NCBI GenBank assembly: GCA_032718565.1
Contig: JAVGVS010000023.1
Location: 3,685,548 to 3,749,547, forward strand
From: Distichodus sexfasciatus
Lineage: Eukaryota > Chordata > Actinopteri > Characiformes > Distichodontidae
Direction: 5' to 3'
Length of the DNA stretch: 64,000 bases
The position numbers were made by a program, and so were the translations under genes. A model generated the notes under the pieces. That model was given only the letters and a program-made list of their open reading frames with translations, searched no databases and was not told the origin of the DNA. Shown here piece by piece: positions 12,132-63,809 of the stretch. The stretch's first letter is position 1. Every line of letters begins with the position of its first letter.

Positions 12132-12449
12132 GTTTCTTCAACACCCGCTGCACGTGGCTGAGGTTGGAGCATTGGCAAGCCGGCAGCTCACCACAGTCAT
12201 CCTGGCAATGGACTTGCAAGGTACACACACATACACACACTCTTTTGCAGACACATGCGACAGACTCGCTGAGTCGTCGTCTCACACTTACACTCGCACC
12301 TTCAGGTGCATGCAGATCAACAGAATATACCGAACATTACAACACCACAACACAAGCAAGCAGGCCTGCAACACACAAACACGTATAAACACACACACAT
12401 ATAAACTTCCACTACAACAGAACAGATTTTTTTCTTCTTCAGTAGCTTA

Positions 12450-12890
12450 TCAGTAGTATTGTAGTACTCAAGACCAGGTCTTAGTCTTGTCATGGATTTC
12501 GAGACCAGCCGAGACCACAACCCTGAAAATATTACTATAAAAAATCTTTAAGACCGACGCAGTTATTTTGCGTTGTTTATTAATTTGTGTTTTAATAACT
12601 CAGAATCCCTTTAACTTACAGGAAGCATACACATACCATCAGAATCACAAGACTTTGAACTTACCAGGCACTATATTCATTCTTCTGTATGTGAAAATAT
12701 TTCTGAGTAATTCAGTGCACAAAAACTGAATGTGGAGTAAAATGTGCATTGGTCCAGTCTCAGTCTCGACTCGATCTCGCCCTGCCCTTGTCTTGGTCTC
12801 GGCCCTTCACAGTCTTGGTCTTGTCTCGGTCTCAACGCACTCTGGTCTTGGTCTTGTCTCTATCTCGGTTTAGGTGGTGTTGTCCCCAAC
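12450..12890. repeat. TCTCGG/TCTTGG-rich dispersed repeat
   Basis: Starts GTAGTATTGTAGTACTCAAG and GACCAGGTCTTAGTC, and ends with tandem variants of GTCTTGGTCTCG and GGTGGTGTTGTCCCCAAC. The subterminal GTCTCGGTCTTG repeats at both ends are in inverted orientation, as in a MITE. The termini are not resolved. Confidence 0.5.
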
Positions 12891-13377
12891 TGTATGTGTT
12901 TTAAAACACTGTAGCTTTTCCAGTGACTTTATTATAATTTTATTATAAATAGTGATGCAGCGGGGCAAAGCACTGTCGTTACAAAAAACACTATTTTCTC
13001 TTTGTACAATGATGGGCATTTTCAACTACCAGGTGTGTCTGGTTGCTGTTGGATTCGCAGATGTGACATCAGGTTTGCTGCATCATAGTTCACTCTTGAC
13101 AGCTGCGAGACGGAGTCGGAGGATGGAGTCCACCTTGACGAAGATGACAGCAAGAGATTTATCTAAATGTACGACTGTGAAAGGCAAAACGGACAGAAAG
13201 TAGACATTTGAGCATAACTTATGCAAGCGGAAAAAAATCAAAGCACTCTTCCCCAAAATTTCATTGAAATCTTACCGTGAGTGGACATCACATTGTTAAA
13301 CAATATAAAGTTTCATGTTCCTCATGTAACATCATGCTTCACATTTCTTTTACCATACAGCACACGTATTACTAGAT

Positions 13378-13503
13378 GAAACAGCTTGGATGTAGTTAGC
13401 TATTTTTAGTAGCTTAAAACAGTCACTTTTCTGTAGCTTAGCTACTTTTTAATCATAAGTAGCTTGAAAATCTACAGTTTAAAAGTAGCTTCCCCAATGC
13501 TGC
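13378..13503. repeat. GTAGCTT-rich MITE end
   Basis: GTAGCTTAGCTACTTTTT, AGTAGCTTGAAAATC and GTAGCTTCCCCAATGCTG. Read in reverse it begins CAGCATTGGGGAAGCTAC, a common fish TIR. The other terminus was not found. Confidence 0.5.
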
Positions 13504-13771
13504 TCGTAGAGAGGCCATACGCTCTGCCCTTATTGCCATCTTCTCAAAATCCCCACTAGGGCCCTGCGTGCTGCAAACTCTGGCAGACATAAACACACAC
13601 CCATGCAGATTTTCCATTCACCATATGGATGAAGGAGGGAGACGGCTTTGCCGCACGCTCGGCAGACCCAGACCTAAACTGGGCAGCGCTTCACACTTTC
13701 CGAGCTCCCCGTGCCTTTCCCGCATTCACTTCACATGCTGTATAGCCTAATGCGACCCTATCATTGCAGCT

Positions 13772-14080
13772 CTCTCTCTCTCTTTTTCTCCCACTCCTTT
13801 CCCTCATTTCCAAACAGAACGTGACTTTGTACTTTTAATATGAAACCCTTATTTTTTCCCCGTTTGCTTTTGGACCGCCATTCCAACCAAAACAGTGCAG
13901 CAATGTGGGTTCGACGCGTCTGGGTTTTTTCTCTCACTTCTTTGCCCTGTTGCTATTTTTGTATCTGCCATGAGGAAAGAAAGATTAGGGTAGAGAGGGA
14001 GGGAGGGAGGGAGGGAGGGACAGAGAACTTGAGGATGGTAGGAAAGAAGAGAGGGCAGGAGGAAGAGAGTGAGGGGGAAG
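13772..14080. repeat. TC- and GGGA-rich low-complexity tracts
   Basis: A TC run at 13772-13790 and (GAGG)n at about 13995-14020. The ORFs across this stretch owe their length to the bias. Confidence 0.7.
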
Positions 14081-14581
14081 TAGTGCATAGTGCCAATGGA
14101 AGTAGGAAGGGAGAGTTCCTTACAGCGATACAGGAGACGCTGTCAACACAAATGTGCAGAGCCAAATATAGACTGACACCGTTCCATGCATATCGCTGAC
14201 CCTCGCACACACACACATCCACATGGTTGTGGCTTACTATCTATTTGAGGTACTTCCATTGACACCTAACCTTATCATCAGTAACCAAAAGCCAGTCTTT
14301 TGACTCTTTTTTAAATGAAAGCTGAAACTCTTTTAATTTTTCAAATAATTAGAAGATTTCGATAACCGCATTAGTCCTTATGAGGCCTGGTTCATCCAAA
14401 AATGGCCTCCCAAAATTGTCAGGTGTTCCTACCTTTTAGGGTATGATCTGGCCAATTACCTAAAAACCCACCCACACGCACACACACAAAGACAAGCACA
14501 TACTCACACACAGACACACAGTCAGGCCTTGCCACTTATTTGGTACTTCTGTTGACGCTGATAATTACTAGATCTAACTAA

Positions 14582-14801
14582 AGAGGTGTTAGATCTTGGG
14601 AGTGTACCGATAAGGGAGTTCAAGTCCTGGTCTGGTAAAGGTACCACTGAGGTACTCATGAGCAAGGCACCGTCCCCAAGCACTGCTACGCGGGTGCTGC
14701 ACGTCAGCTGCCTACGGAAGGGTCAAATGCAGAGGTCATATTTCGTTGTGGTGCAATGTGTGCTGGGTTCACAAAATAATGACACATAATCACTCACTTA
14801 A
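14582..14801 (+). repeat. SINE family A copy
   Basis: Head with box-B-like AGTTCAAGTCC, body GGTAAAGGTACCACTGAGGT and ACTCATGAGCAAGGCACCGT, then TTGTGGTGCAATGTGTGCTG and the tail TAATCACTCACTT. The box-A region is degraded. Confidence 0.75.
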
Positions 14802-15109
14802 ATTCAAAGGCCAATCTTTTGACTCTTTATCACATACAAGTTTGAAAACGAAATCGCTTTTTTTCCTGTGCCAAAAAAATACATACACACCCTAATACAA
14901 ACACACACACCGTAGTCTATTCTGTTTGAAAGCTGTCTCCATTTTTGCTCGACCATTCCCCCTGTACTATGATGCTTTAGATTCTTCCTTTAAACTCCCC
15001 CACCCTCAGGCTGGGTGTTACAGACTGACTTGGCACAGCGCCTGAAACGGGTCAAATATAACTCTCAAATTCCTCTCTCACAGTCTCTCTTCCTTACTGA
15101 CTTACTGTG

Positions 15110-16090
15110 GCCTCACACACACACTCACATGTGGTGTGTGTGTCTCTCTCTCTCTCTCTCTCCCTGGGGTTACAGTAGACTTTATTTAATATTAATTAAG
15201 TGGTCACAGGGCACCTGACTGCACTGCGTTCGAAGCGTTTACTCAGAATCGCTGCTCTTCTACAGTTACGTAACTTTTCTTCTTCTCTTCCTCAATGTAG
15301 ACCCTTCTTACTTCTTTCTTTCTTTCTTCCTCTCTCTCTCTCTCTTCCCCATTTTGACCTCCTAACTCCTCCCTACCCTTTCGCTCTTTCTTCCTCATCC
15401 CTCTGTCCTCTCTTCCTCGGAGCCAGAGGCTGCTAATCCTATTACAAATGTGTGAATACCAGCTGGGACAAGTGGAAAGGGAGGGAGAGGACAGCAGAGT
15501 GTGTGAGTGAGTGGGTGGGTGTGGGTGGGTGGGTGTGTGTTCAATTTGTAGTCGTTAGCTGGATGATCTAAATCTAGAATCTTTTTCCAGCTTGGTAGGT
15601 GTACATTTTTAAGTTGTTCAACACTGTGTATGTGTTTGTGTGTGTGTGTTTGTGTGTGTGTCTGTGTCTGTGTTGTGTGTGTAGAGTCAGAGGTAAGTGT
15701 TAAGAGGTGAGTGAGGCAGACAGCAGAGAGACAGGCCCAATGTGTTTCCTGAAGAGTTCAAGCACCAAGAAAATAAATAAGCCTTTTGATCACAAAGAGT
15801 CCATTCACTCTCTCTCTCTCTCTCTCTCTTCCCCCCTCTCTCTCTCCTACACACACAGAAGCTTAGTCTTTTCCACTCTGGAGTGCTCACATTCTCTCTC
15901 TCTCTGTCCCGCTCTCTCTCTCCTCTTTCCATTTTGGGCTTTCTGCTATACCCGTTTGCATTCCCCATTTTGTCCCCACCCCTTTCTTTCTCTTTTTCTC
16001 CCTGACCCTCTTTCCTAATCCCTTATTCTCTGGAGGCTTCTTTCCTCTCTCTCTCTCTCTCTCTCTCCCCCTCCTCTCTCTCTCTTTCAG
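15110..16090. repeat. TC/GT low-complexity region
   Basis: Multiple TC runs (15143-15161, 15334-15343, 15809-15846, 16045-16087), GT runs (15637-15682) and GGGTGGGTGT repeats (about 15511-15540). Overlapping ORFs here (for example 15707-16018) are repeat artefacts. Confidence 0.8.
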
Positions 16091-17059
16091 CTTGGTAGTC
16101 TGGAAGACAAGACCTCCAATGGCTCAGTTTATCTCTTTCGGAACAACAACAAAAAAACGGTGGATTAAAGAACAGGAGATGTGAGGGCTCGAAAAGGCTC
16201 GAGAAAGTGTGACTCTGACCTTGACACCTTAAAACATCTTCATAAGGCCTCGCGTTACACAGGGGCGCACAAAAGAAAGAAAAAAAAACGCCGGCGGTGG
16301 CGCACAAAGCCCCCTTTGTGCGTGCATGTGTGTGAGTGTGTGTGTTTGGGTTGCGTACACATGCATATGTGGGGACGTGTATTTTTTTGGCCCCCTTTTT
16401 TACCGGGTCAACGAGGGCCGTTTGTGCACTATAGTCATGTGTGAGAGCTGTCAAGTGAGGGATTCCTTCCTTGTTCGACTCTGAACAAATAGTATACGTT
16501 TGATTCGAACTTCCTGAAATTGATTCTTCAAGAGCGCCTCGACGTGCCCAAAATCGCCTCGTTCTCGCTGGCCGCTCTTCATACAGGAACTGCTGATTGT
16601 TCGTCGACTTTTCACTTTACAAATCTCGGTCACTTTGATCAACTATTATCAGCCTATTCACTAACGGGCTAATCATTAACCGTTCCCTCCGGCTGTTGGT
16701 AGTTAATCTCGTCCGAGCGATGTTAAAATCATTAGCTGTGCAATCAGTCAGGCTCCGGCCTGTGTCAACTCATAGACAGCCGTGTGTTGGAAGTGGCTTG
16801 GAGCAGACGTCAGAGTCATATGCCTGGGCTTGTCATGCCGGATGACTGATTGTGCTGATAAGTAGATAAATAACTTGTGATATCTATTGTCTCTACTCCT
16901 TTGTTGTGTATCTCTGGATGTTTCACTGACTTGACGACTGGATATTTATTCCTGAAGTTAGTTAACCGCCGAGATGAACTCTGTATTTGTTTGAATTGGT
17001 TTTCAACCCTTTCATTTAATCAGGTTCATACAAGTAAAAAAGACTTGATCTATTGGCCG

Positions 17060-17505
17060 TAGGGCTGGGCAATATCACCTCAAATCAATATGACAGTTTA
17101 TTGAACATTTTACAATCGATTAAGATTAATGAATGATTATTTTAATTTTTACCTTTTTTAGTAGTTCATTGGGAAGGTTCGTACTGTACATATGCTGAGC
17201 TATTAACGCTAGGATATTTTTTTCTAATGAAAGAGAAAAATGATTTAAGGGAGTGATTATTTGTCATTGTGAACACAGCACAGCACACAGTGCACCACAA
17301 TTAAATGTGATCTCTGTATATGACTCATCCATGAAGGAGTCGTGGGCAGGAACAGTGCTTGGGGATACCTTGCTCATGAGTACCTCAGTGGCACCTTTAC
17401 TGGTCCGGGACTTGAACCGGTGATCCTCTGATCACGGGGCTATCTCCCTGGTCCCTAATTACTAATTAAAAATTGATGAGGTGGAATTGATTATCCCAAT
17501 ACAAA
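17060..17505. mobile_element. TIR MITE (family C), interrupted by a SINE
   Basis: Starts TAGGGCTGGGCAATATCACC and CTCAAATCAATATGACAG, matching the intact copy at 38937-39286. The SINE at 17251-17455 interrupts it. The right end is decayed (GATTATCCCAATAC). Confidence 0.55.
17251..17455 (-). repeat. SINE family A copy inside a MITE
   Basis: The tail GTGATTATTTGTCATTGTGA is at the left, the body GTACCTCAGTGGCACCTTTA in the middle, and box-B-like CTTGAACCGGTGATC and head GGGGCTATCTCCC at the right, so the copy is on the minus strand. Confidence 0.75.
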
Positions 17506-20141
17506 AATGTAAAGCAATATAAAGTATATAAAAACCCTGGTAAAAGTATAATAAGCAATGTCAGTTTTTTGAGGGTTTTCAAGATTTCTGTATAGACCAA
17601 ATACTTCTAATAATTGTGTCTGTTATGTACTGGACCAGTTTCTTCCCATGCCTCATAAGAGAGCATGAAAATGTATAAAATGTAGAATCTAAGCCAGCAA
17701 AACAAATAGACATATAGCTTAATCTGATTAACTGATTTGGTGCATTGTGTTTTGCTACTGTCTGTATGACTGATGGGCATTTATGACCCTTTTGGGGTAT
17801 TTAACGAAAGCTGTGCTTCATTTCCATCCATCTTGAAGTCTGCAAGTACACCAAGATGTGGCCTATAACTTAGATATAAAATGCAGAATGAAACCAAGCT
17901 GCGGCCGTATTCATTTTTGATGGAGGATATGACTTGATTTCACAAAATCTTAACTTTCCAAAATGGCACATCTGCTTCTTGTTCAGGGCTTTAACAGGTC
18001 CAGATAATATTACAGCCTCGATATGAGCCATGGATTCGCGACAAGAGAATTTTTCGAATGGCTCACAAGCCTTGCATACTCCTCTCTTTTTTAACCTCTC
18101 CCCCCTTTCATTCTCACTTGTCTCTTTCTCATTCCCACCCCCTTTCTCTGCTGCGCGTCTGTCTGTCATCCTGATTAGGGACGGCAAAGTCGTTCCACAA
18201 AGGAGAGGAGAAAAAGAAAACATCTACAAATGAGGCCACAAAACAGATTTGGCCTCTCACCCACTCACTCACTTCTCTCAGACTTGAACCAAATGGCTGC
18301 TGATGCTTATACGGCTCTAGACAGCAACTTCACATTAATGACAATTAGTGAAGTTTGATGTTGTAGGTGTCAAGTTCTCCTCATATGCTAATTCCATTTA
18401 GTTTTAAAACATTCGGGGTTGACCTTCTCTCCCATTCACTTTACTCACTTTGCCACTGCAGGCCTATTGCAAACTCATATTTAGGAAGGTTTTAAGTTTT
18501 ACAATTGTCTTAGCAGATGAACGTCTCCAAAACATCCTATGAGAGAGAACGAGAGAGAGAGATGAACACATTAACGCTGTATTGTTAATGTGACACTTGG
18601 GTGCAAATGGCATCTTTAGATTTACACCAATTGCTCAAATGAGAGAGAGAGAGAGACTCTCTCAAAGGAAATGGAAACAGAAAGCTAGAGAACGCCACCT
18701 ACCTCCACCCATTCTTTTCCTTATTCCAGTGATGAACATTTTTTTCTGTGAGATGTCATACTCATTGAAGTATGACCGACACAGAAATGAAAGTGCACAC
18801 AGGCAAATTTGTCTGGTGGGGTTTCTGTGGTCACATGGCAAAACCACACACTAACATCTGAGCTAAGATATACAGTCAAAATGACAATGTTAAAAATTGG
18901 ACGGAAAAAGTAACAACCTGACACCCGAATCGCCACAAGTTTTCACCATTTGTATTCACTATAGCTGACCCATAATTTGGCCAGTCTTCAGTTAACCTCT
19001 CATTCCAAGTCAAACTCACTGACCATGTGATAACTAGTTCTCTAGTTCCTGTCATATGACTGCAAGTGAGTTCCCCACTTCTATGCAGAGCTCTGATGGT
19101 TAAAGGAGTAGTTTAGACATGTGGGGAGTTCTATAAAATTTAGTAAAAATACCCTCCAGAGGTGAAAGATTCCCTGCAAACTTATTTGCATGACACTATT
19201 TAGGCAAGTCCAATTGAGGTGGTGGAGAACTCAATATGGCTTTTTTTTTGTCATTTTTTAAGAATTCAGATGTGTATTAAGCATAATGTGACATGACAAG
19301 TGTAACAGTCTACCTTAATACATCAATCCAAAGTGAAAACATTGATCAGGCATCATACATATTGTTACACCCCTTTATATTAAACAAGGGGTCTATTTTT
19401 ATTGTAACAGAAGATTGGTTTTCATTTAAATGAGCTTGATCTCATAAATAAAAATGTCAAATTGCTTTTTGTGATTTAATAAGAATGAAAGTGTTGTTAA
19501 ATCAGCACATGATATCATCTAATATCCCATCACCAGCCCCTGAATCCAATCAATCGTAGCAGAATTTGTGATATCGGCAGACATTTTATTGTTATCCTTT
19601 TGAATCAATGTAATATTGTATTGCCATCCAGTCAATCAATATAATATTACATTGTGGAGACACTTTTTTTTCCACCAGCATTCTTGTCCCCCAAAGAACA
19701 GCTTATTTGGTAACTGATTCTCAGAGGAAGACTGATTCCTTTTAAGATATATTGTGACTTTCTCATCATTTCCACAATTTGACAGTGTGTGTGTGTGTGT
19801 GTTAATGTTCTTATGGTGTTCTTTTGTCCCCTAAAATCACGTTTATTTGTTTTTTAAGGCTTTGTAGGGACATTGGAGTGGTCCTCATGAAGAGAAATGA
19901 CTTAATAGAAATTATTTGACAAACTAAAAGAGCAAAAAGATGTGCATTTGGTTACTAAGGTTAAGGTTAGGGTTAGGTGTAAAATTACACCTCTAGTCAT
20001 TATGAGAGTCTATGGAAGGACCTCACAAAGATAGTAATACATAGATAGAGTTAAGGGCTTTGCTCAGGGTCCCAATGGTGGTAGTGCTGGGTTTCAATGC
20101 AGAATATTTATTCAACAAATAACATCGGCTAAAAACTAAGA
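17506..20141. other. unassigned intergenic stretch
   Basis: No gene recognised. Short GA runs at 18543-18560 and 18640-18662, a GT run at 19785-19802, and a tRNA-SINE fragment (GGGCTTTGCTCAGGGTCCCA) at about 20050-20100. Confidence 0.5.
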
Positions 20142-20420
20142 GTGGGTGGCACAGTAGCACAGTGGTTAGCGCTGCCGCCTCACAGCAAGAAGGTCCTGGG
20201 TTCAATCTCCGGGTCGGCTGCTGGGCCTTTCTGTGGCCTTTCTCCAGGTGCTCCAGTTTCCTCCCACAGTCTAAAAGCATGCAAAGTGTTTGAGTGTGTG
20301 TGCCCTGCGGTGTGTTGGTGCCTGCCCAGGGTTGGTCCCTGCCTTGTGCCCGTTGTTCCGGTCCGGTCCCCCTGCAAACCCAATTTGGGATTAAGTGGTT
20401 TGGATAATGAATGAACGAAC
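20142..20420 (+). repeat. SINE family B, with tRNA-like head
   Basis: Head GGGTGGCACAGTAGCACAGT and GGTTAGCGCTGCCGCCTCAC (box A), box B GGGTTCAATCTCC, body GGTGCTCCAGTTTCCTCCCA, then GTGTTGGTGCCTGCCCAGGG and the tail GGATAATGAATGAACGAAC. Only about 150 bp upstream of the CpG region. Confidence 0.8.
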
Positions 20421-20424
20421 TGAT

Positions 20425-20563
20425 TAGTAACTAGTACTCTGAATAGTTTTCGAGAATTGCACTTTTTTTCTGTCAGTTCTTTTACTTAAGATTGAGTATT
20501 ATTTCAGCAATGTAACAGTACTTGAACTTAAGTGCAAATATTCTGTAGTCTTTCCACCACTAT
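20425..20563. repeat. MITE remnant next to the erf promoter
   Basis: TTTACTTAAGATTGAGTATT, GTAACAGTACTTGAACTTAA and terminal GTCTTTCCACCACTA: the same fish-wide family as 2228-3107. It ends where CpG-rich DNA begins. Confidence 0.55.
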
Positions 20564-20905
20564 GTGTGTTAGAGAGTCGGGGGTGGGGGCACATAATAAT
20601 GTGACGTCGCCACACGCAAATCTATGTTCGGCGGCGTTGGCGGTCTCCACAGTAACGGCGCGAACTGCAATGACGCCAGCCGAGCAAATGGCGAGTGGGC
20701 GTGACCCCCCTCCCTCCCTCCCCGCTCGGCGTGGGCGGCCCCGTGTGGTCGGGAGAACGAAACACGACACTTCGAAGCAGAGGGAGGGGGGCCGACGGGG
20801 AGAAGAGTGCGCGGAGTGAGTGGAAAAAAAAAGAAAAAAAAAATCTGAGGAAAAAGAGAAGGCAAAAACTGCCTCAGACCGTGATTTTTTTTTTGTTGCT
20901 CGGAC

Positions 20906-20978
20906 ATGTCATGTTTTGACTGTGAGAATGATGCGGTGGGCTTGAAGATGCAAGTGTGTATGGCGACTAAAGCGAGCG
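20906..20978 (+). CDS. erf: candidate alternative first coding exon of erf
   Basis: An ATG at 20906 (G at -3) opens a 73-nt frame, MSCFDCENDAVGLKMQVC followed by MATKASG, that runs without a stop into a consensus donor GTAAGT at 20979-20984. The donor is phase 1, exactly as in the canonical first exon, so splicing to exon 2 (48366) gives ...KASG-FAFPEW with the ETS domain in frame. It sits inside the same CpG-rich region, 380 bp upstream of the canonical ATG. It could instead be an upstream ORF or a 5' UTR exon read only as leader. No similarity search was possible. The splice phase and donor are seen; use as an isoform is inference. Confidence 0.45.
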
Positions 20979-21357
20979 GTAAGTTAGCACGCAGGCTCCC
21001 GGCTAGCGCTCCCTGGCAATTCCCGTCCATCGGCACGACGAGCTCCAAGTTCTTCGTCTCGGCACTTTGGCAGTAAGCGCGCTATTTTCTCGCTCGGACT
21101 CGGCCGTCTCCTCCACGTCGGAGTCGGAGCCGCGACCTGAAAACAAACCGGAGAACGGCAGGGGGCTGTGGACGCACAGAGAGAGAGAGACGAGTGAAAG
21201 TCGGAGCCAGAAAAAGTTGGGTCGGAGTTTGCGGAGAGCGCGTTATCACGCCAGCAGGAACAACGAGAGCGAGAGAGAGACGCCTGGCGATTTCGCCCCT
21301 CCTGTGATTGACTCACTTCTAGTTAGCAAGCGAGCTAACGAAGTAGCTTCTCTCAAC

Positions 21358-60543
<39,186 letters not shown>

Positions 60544-61787
60544 AAAGATGCGGCGGCTCATGGTTTTTCTACGCCGCGGTGGTTATTCGCGGCTGCGCTT
60601 CGATGAAACTAGTCGGCACAGAAGCGTCGCCACTCGACTATAAATGGGACGAGTCAGCGACACGAATTTCGGGAATCGCAGCTTCACAGACACTAAGAAT
60701 GGCTAATACTGACCCCCTTCCTCTCTCCTCCTTCTCTCCTTATTTCAGAACAAAATTGACAGACGGTGCCCTCTCCTTTCTTTTTACGAAATCCCTCCTT
60801 TTCATTTCCAAGCCCCCGCTGCCTTGTCGTCGTACCACGAAATTGTTGTGTCCTTTTCAGAGACCCCAACGTCAGGGACATGGTGAACGCTCGGGTGCCT
60901 TTCCAAACAGGTTTCGAAGATAACAGAAGTGCCTGAACTCACGGTCACTGCACTCGTTAACATATATAGAAGGGTTGGAGACTTTCTTTAAACAGTTATT
61001 GAGAAACGTTGTACTTTCTCACCCTATCGACCTACTTTGCTTTGTGTCCTTTCTATCTGGACAGGAGTTGACGTTTCTCACCAAACCGACGGACGGTTCT
61101 CTCCGCTTGGCACGAAGCTCCTCATCTGAAGACTTCTCCGAGAAAAAGAAACCTCGTTTTTCATTTGGACAAACGCACCTAAAAACAGACACTGCCTTCG
61201 ATCCCGTCGACGCTAAACGCGATAACCGATGAACGTTGCCTTTTAACAGCCCAGTTGGGTCCAAAAGTGAAGCGTCTTCTTGTGGAAAAGTCAGCTCAGT
61301 CTCTAGTTTTTTATGGGACCACACCACCTCGCAAGCCTGACCCAGAAGAGATTTGTCACAAAAAAGCGATTCTCTCTCTCTCTCCCCGTATTTAAGACTG
61401 ACATCGGCCTCAGAAACGAAGCGAAACGGGCAGAATGCCAAAAGGAGCGCCATGCCCGAAGCAGGGGATCTCGATTAGGGGGAAAAAAAAAAAAATGTTA
61501 GCGAGCAAAAATCTCAGGCGTTCATCAGAACCTAACCTCGCAAATATTTAGTTTCACTTAGAATATAGTATCAGTTTCAGAAAGCCTTTTAAAGAACAAA
61601 ACGTGAGATTGTGCCTTTTCATACACAAGGAGACTTAGAAGACTTAACCCTATGCTTTTAAATACGCTCCCGTAGTTTTGATCTCTCACACACACACTCG
61701 AGCCTTAGAAAGATGACCTCAAACACTGCAATTATGCCTTTGTTTTCTATTTTTTAGCACCTAAGAAGATATCCTAAATTAGATCCA

Positions 61788-61793
61788 AATAAA
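61788..61793 (+). terminator. erf: proximal poly(A) signal AATAAA
   Basis: Canonical AATAAA about 1.24 kb after the stop codon, followed by a TG-containing stretch. The most likely main cleavage site of erf lies 15-30 nt downstream. Confidence 0.6.
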
Positions 61794-62091
61794 GCCCTCG
61801 TGCTCTCTCTATATATTGCATATATATGTCATATATATATATTTATATATATATTTGATACGGAGGATCTATATTCAAAACTCTGGCTTTGATAAGAATT
61901 CTATTTTTAAAGACATATTTGGGGGAAATTATACACCAGCTGACCTCAGCTGTGTTAGTTACAGGGAATCCTACAGTGCTTTACTTCAGACGAACGAGGT
62001 GTTGGCGGAGGAGAGAGACAAGACGACTGTAAACGATCAGTCTCCCCCGAGCTGAAGTTTGTGTTTTATAGTCGATTGTGTATATAAATAT

Positions 62092-62121
62092 CTTTTTTTT
62101 TTTTTTTTTTTTTTTTTTTTG
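62092..62121 (+). repeat. T homopolymer in the erf 3' UTR
   Basis: About 30 T in a row within the 3' UTR. Confidence 0.9.
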
Positions 62122-63445
62122 GTCCAGCTCACGCGCCCCACTTCAGATTTGAAAGGCCAGATTTCAGTTTTCAGATTCGAGTTTTTCAACTCGGGGTGAT
62201 TTCGAACAAAACTGACACGTTTTTTTTTTTTTGGCGAAACCTGTCAGAACAGTGCCGTTATAACAAACCTTGTTCGTGCTCACGCAGGTCTTTCTGCCTC
62301 TCAGGATTCGTGCCCTCGGAGGGTGGCTTTCCTTCATACAAACAAAAAAAAAAAGGAAGCTGCTTCTCAGAGCGGAGGAAGGCGAACATGCCCTCGGGAT
62401 GCAACACAAGACCCCTAACCCTCTCCTTTATCACCTTTATGTAAATAGTTGATGTTGATGGGCATTTTTTCTTTCCTGTCTTCTCTTTTTTATTATTATT
62501 TTTTTTAAAGGTGCCCTGTGACGTTCCGTTCCGCACGGCTCTGACCGATCTTCACCTCTAGCTAGGGCAGGAAGTCACACACCTCCGCAGTACGGTGTGA
62601 ATCCACTCCCCCCCCTCCCCGCTTTCCCGTTGCGTCTCTCGCATTCAACAGTCTGCAAGTGTTCATTATGCAGAGTACGTAGTGGGGAGGAATCAGCAGG
62701 TGGTTCCAACTTCTGCCCACATTCTGCCTTATATTTTAACCCCCATTTTTTCTTCTCACGTCCTCCTTCCGTTATTTTCCCCCTCCTCCTCTCAACAGCA
62801 GCCTTACACCAGCTCAGTGTCTCTGCTGAACCAGACAATTGCCTTACTCACTCATACTTGTAAAAGAAATCCATATATTTTTTCCTTTCTTCGCTATAAA
62901 CATTGCAGTTTTTATTATAGCTATTGTTCATGTTAATATTACCTTTTATTATTTTTAACAGTGATAATACTGATTTTTTTTTTTTTTTGCTACCCCTACC
63001 TGAAGTGTAACTTCTTGAGATTAAACCCTTTTAACAAAGCATATTCAGCAACCTTCGTTCCATCGAGCTATATAAAGGCAAACCGTTCTCTAGCTTTGTG
63101 TCTATGCTGGGTTTTTTTTTGTAATTATTAAAAAGGACAAAAACACAGGTAAATGGGGAGGGGTAACATGCTATCACCTTTTTTTTTAAATCTTATTATG
63201 TTCACCTTTTTCCTTCTTGTACATATATATTTTTTTCCATTGGGGAAGTATGTAAGAAAAGACTATTTCTTTGTGTATAAGATTTCTCTCCTTCCTTTCA
63301 ATTTTCTATCCACATATCTTCTTCCCCCATCTCTTTCTCTCTCTCTCTCTCTCTCTGCAGTTGTGTAACACTCTAAAGAAGAGATTGAGACTTGACATTA
63401 AGAGGAAACATGTATACTTTAGTTCTTTTATTTTTCCTTTATGTA

Positions 63446-63451
63446 ATTAAA
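63446..63451 (+). terminator. erf: possible distal poly(A) signal ATTAAA
   Basis: The ATTAAA variant about 2.9 kb after the stop. The sequence between the two signals is AT-rich, with UTR-like homopolymers and few transposon fragments. It would give a long 3' UTR isoform. The evidence is only the hexamer and position. Confidence 0.3.
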
Positions 63452-63809
63452 ACTGTAATCAGGGTTCATTAAAAACAGGTAAACATCGATCCGATGGTCT
63501 CCGGTCTCCTTTCATTTGGGGTATCATATTTGCTTAGATCAGTTGAAATCACATTTTACATCACAAACTACCTGCTACATGTTCACGGCGACAAGCACGG
63601 TTGTCAGAAGCTTGACGTGAGCTGTATGAGTTGGTGTTGACAAATCTGTTTAATCAGTGCTCTTTGGTGACGTTCCCTATTAATTAGCAATATTGCTTTA
63701 AGCTCATTAAAACTAGCTCCTTCTCTTACCTCCTTCTTGGGCAAGATGTTCATATTTATTTTTAGATATTCTTTTGTGTAAAAAAAAGGGAAGTGATATG
63801 GTAAGAGGT

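Larger units (their letters stand above)
60544..63475 (+). other. erf: erf 3' UTR
   Basis: AT-rich sequence after the stop with T-tracts (62092-62121, 62221-62232, 62975-62988), a short TA run (61817-61855) and a CT run (63330-63356). Two possible cleavage regions exist (see the two poly(A) signals). The short ORFs here look like chance and no second gene is recognised. Confidence 0.65.

Noticed and set aside
12004..12456. 150-codon ORF
   Set aside because: Val/Cys and Thr/His repeats from GT and CA microsatellites; no domain.
15687..16454. Overlapping ORFs on both strands in the TC-rich region
   Set aside because: Ser/Leu/Arg/Glu repeats produced by (TC)n and (GA)n.
63330..63370. CT tract followed by CTGCAG as a splice acceptor of another exon
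   Set aside because: No open conserved sequence follows; more likely a 3' UTR microsatellite.
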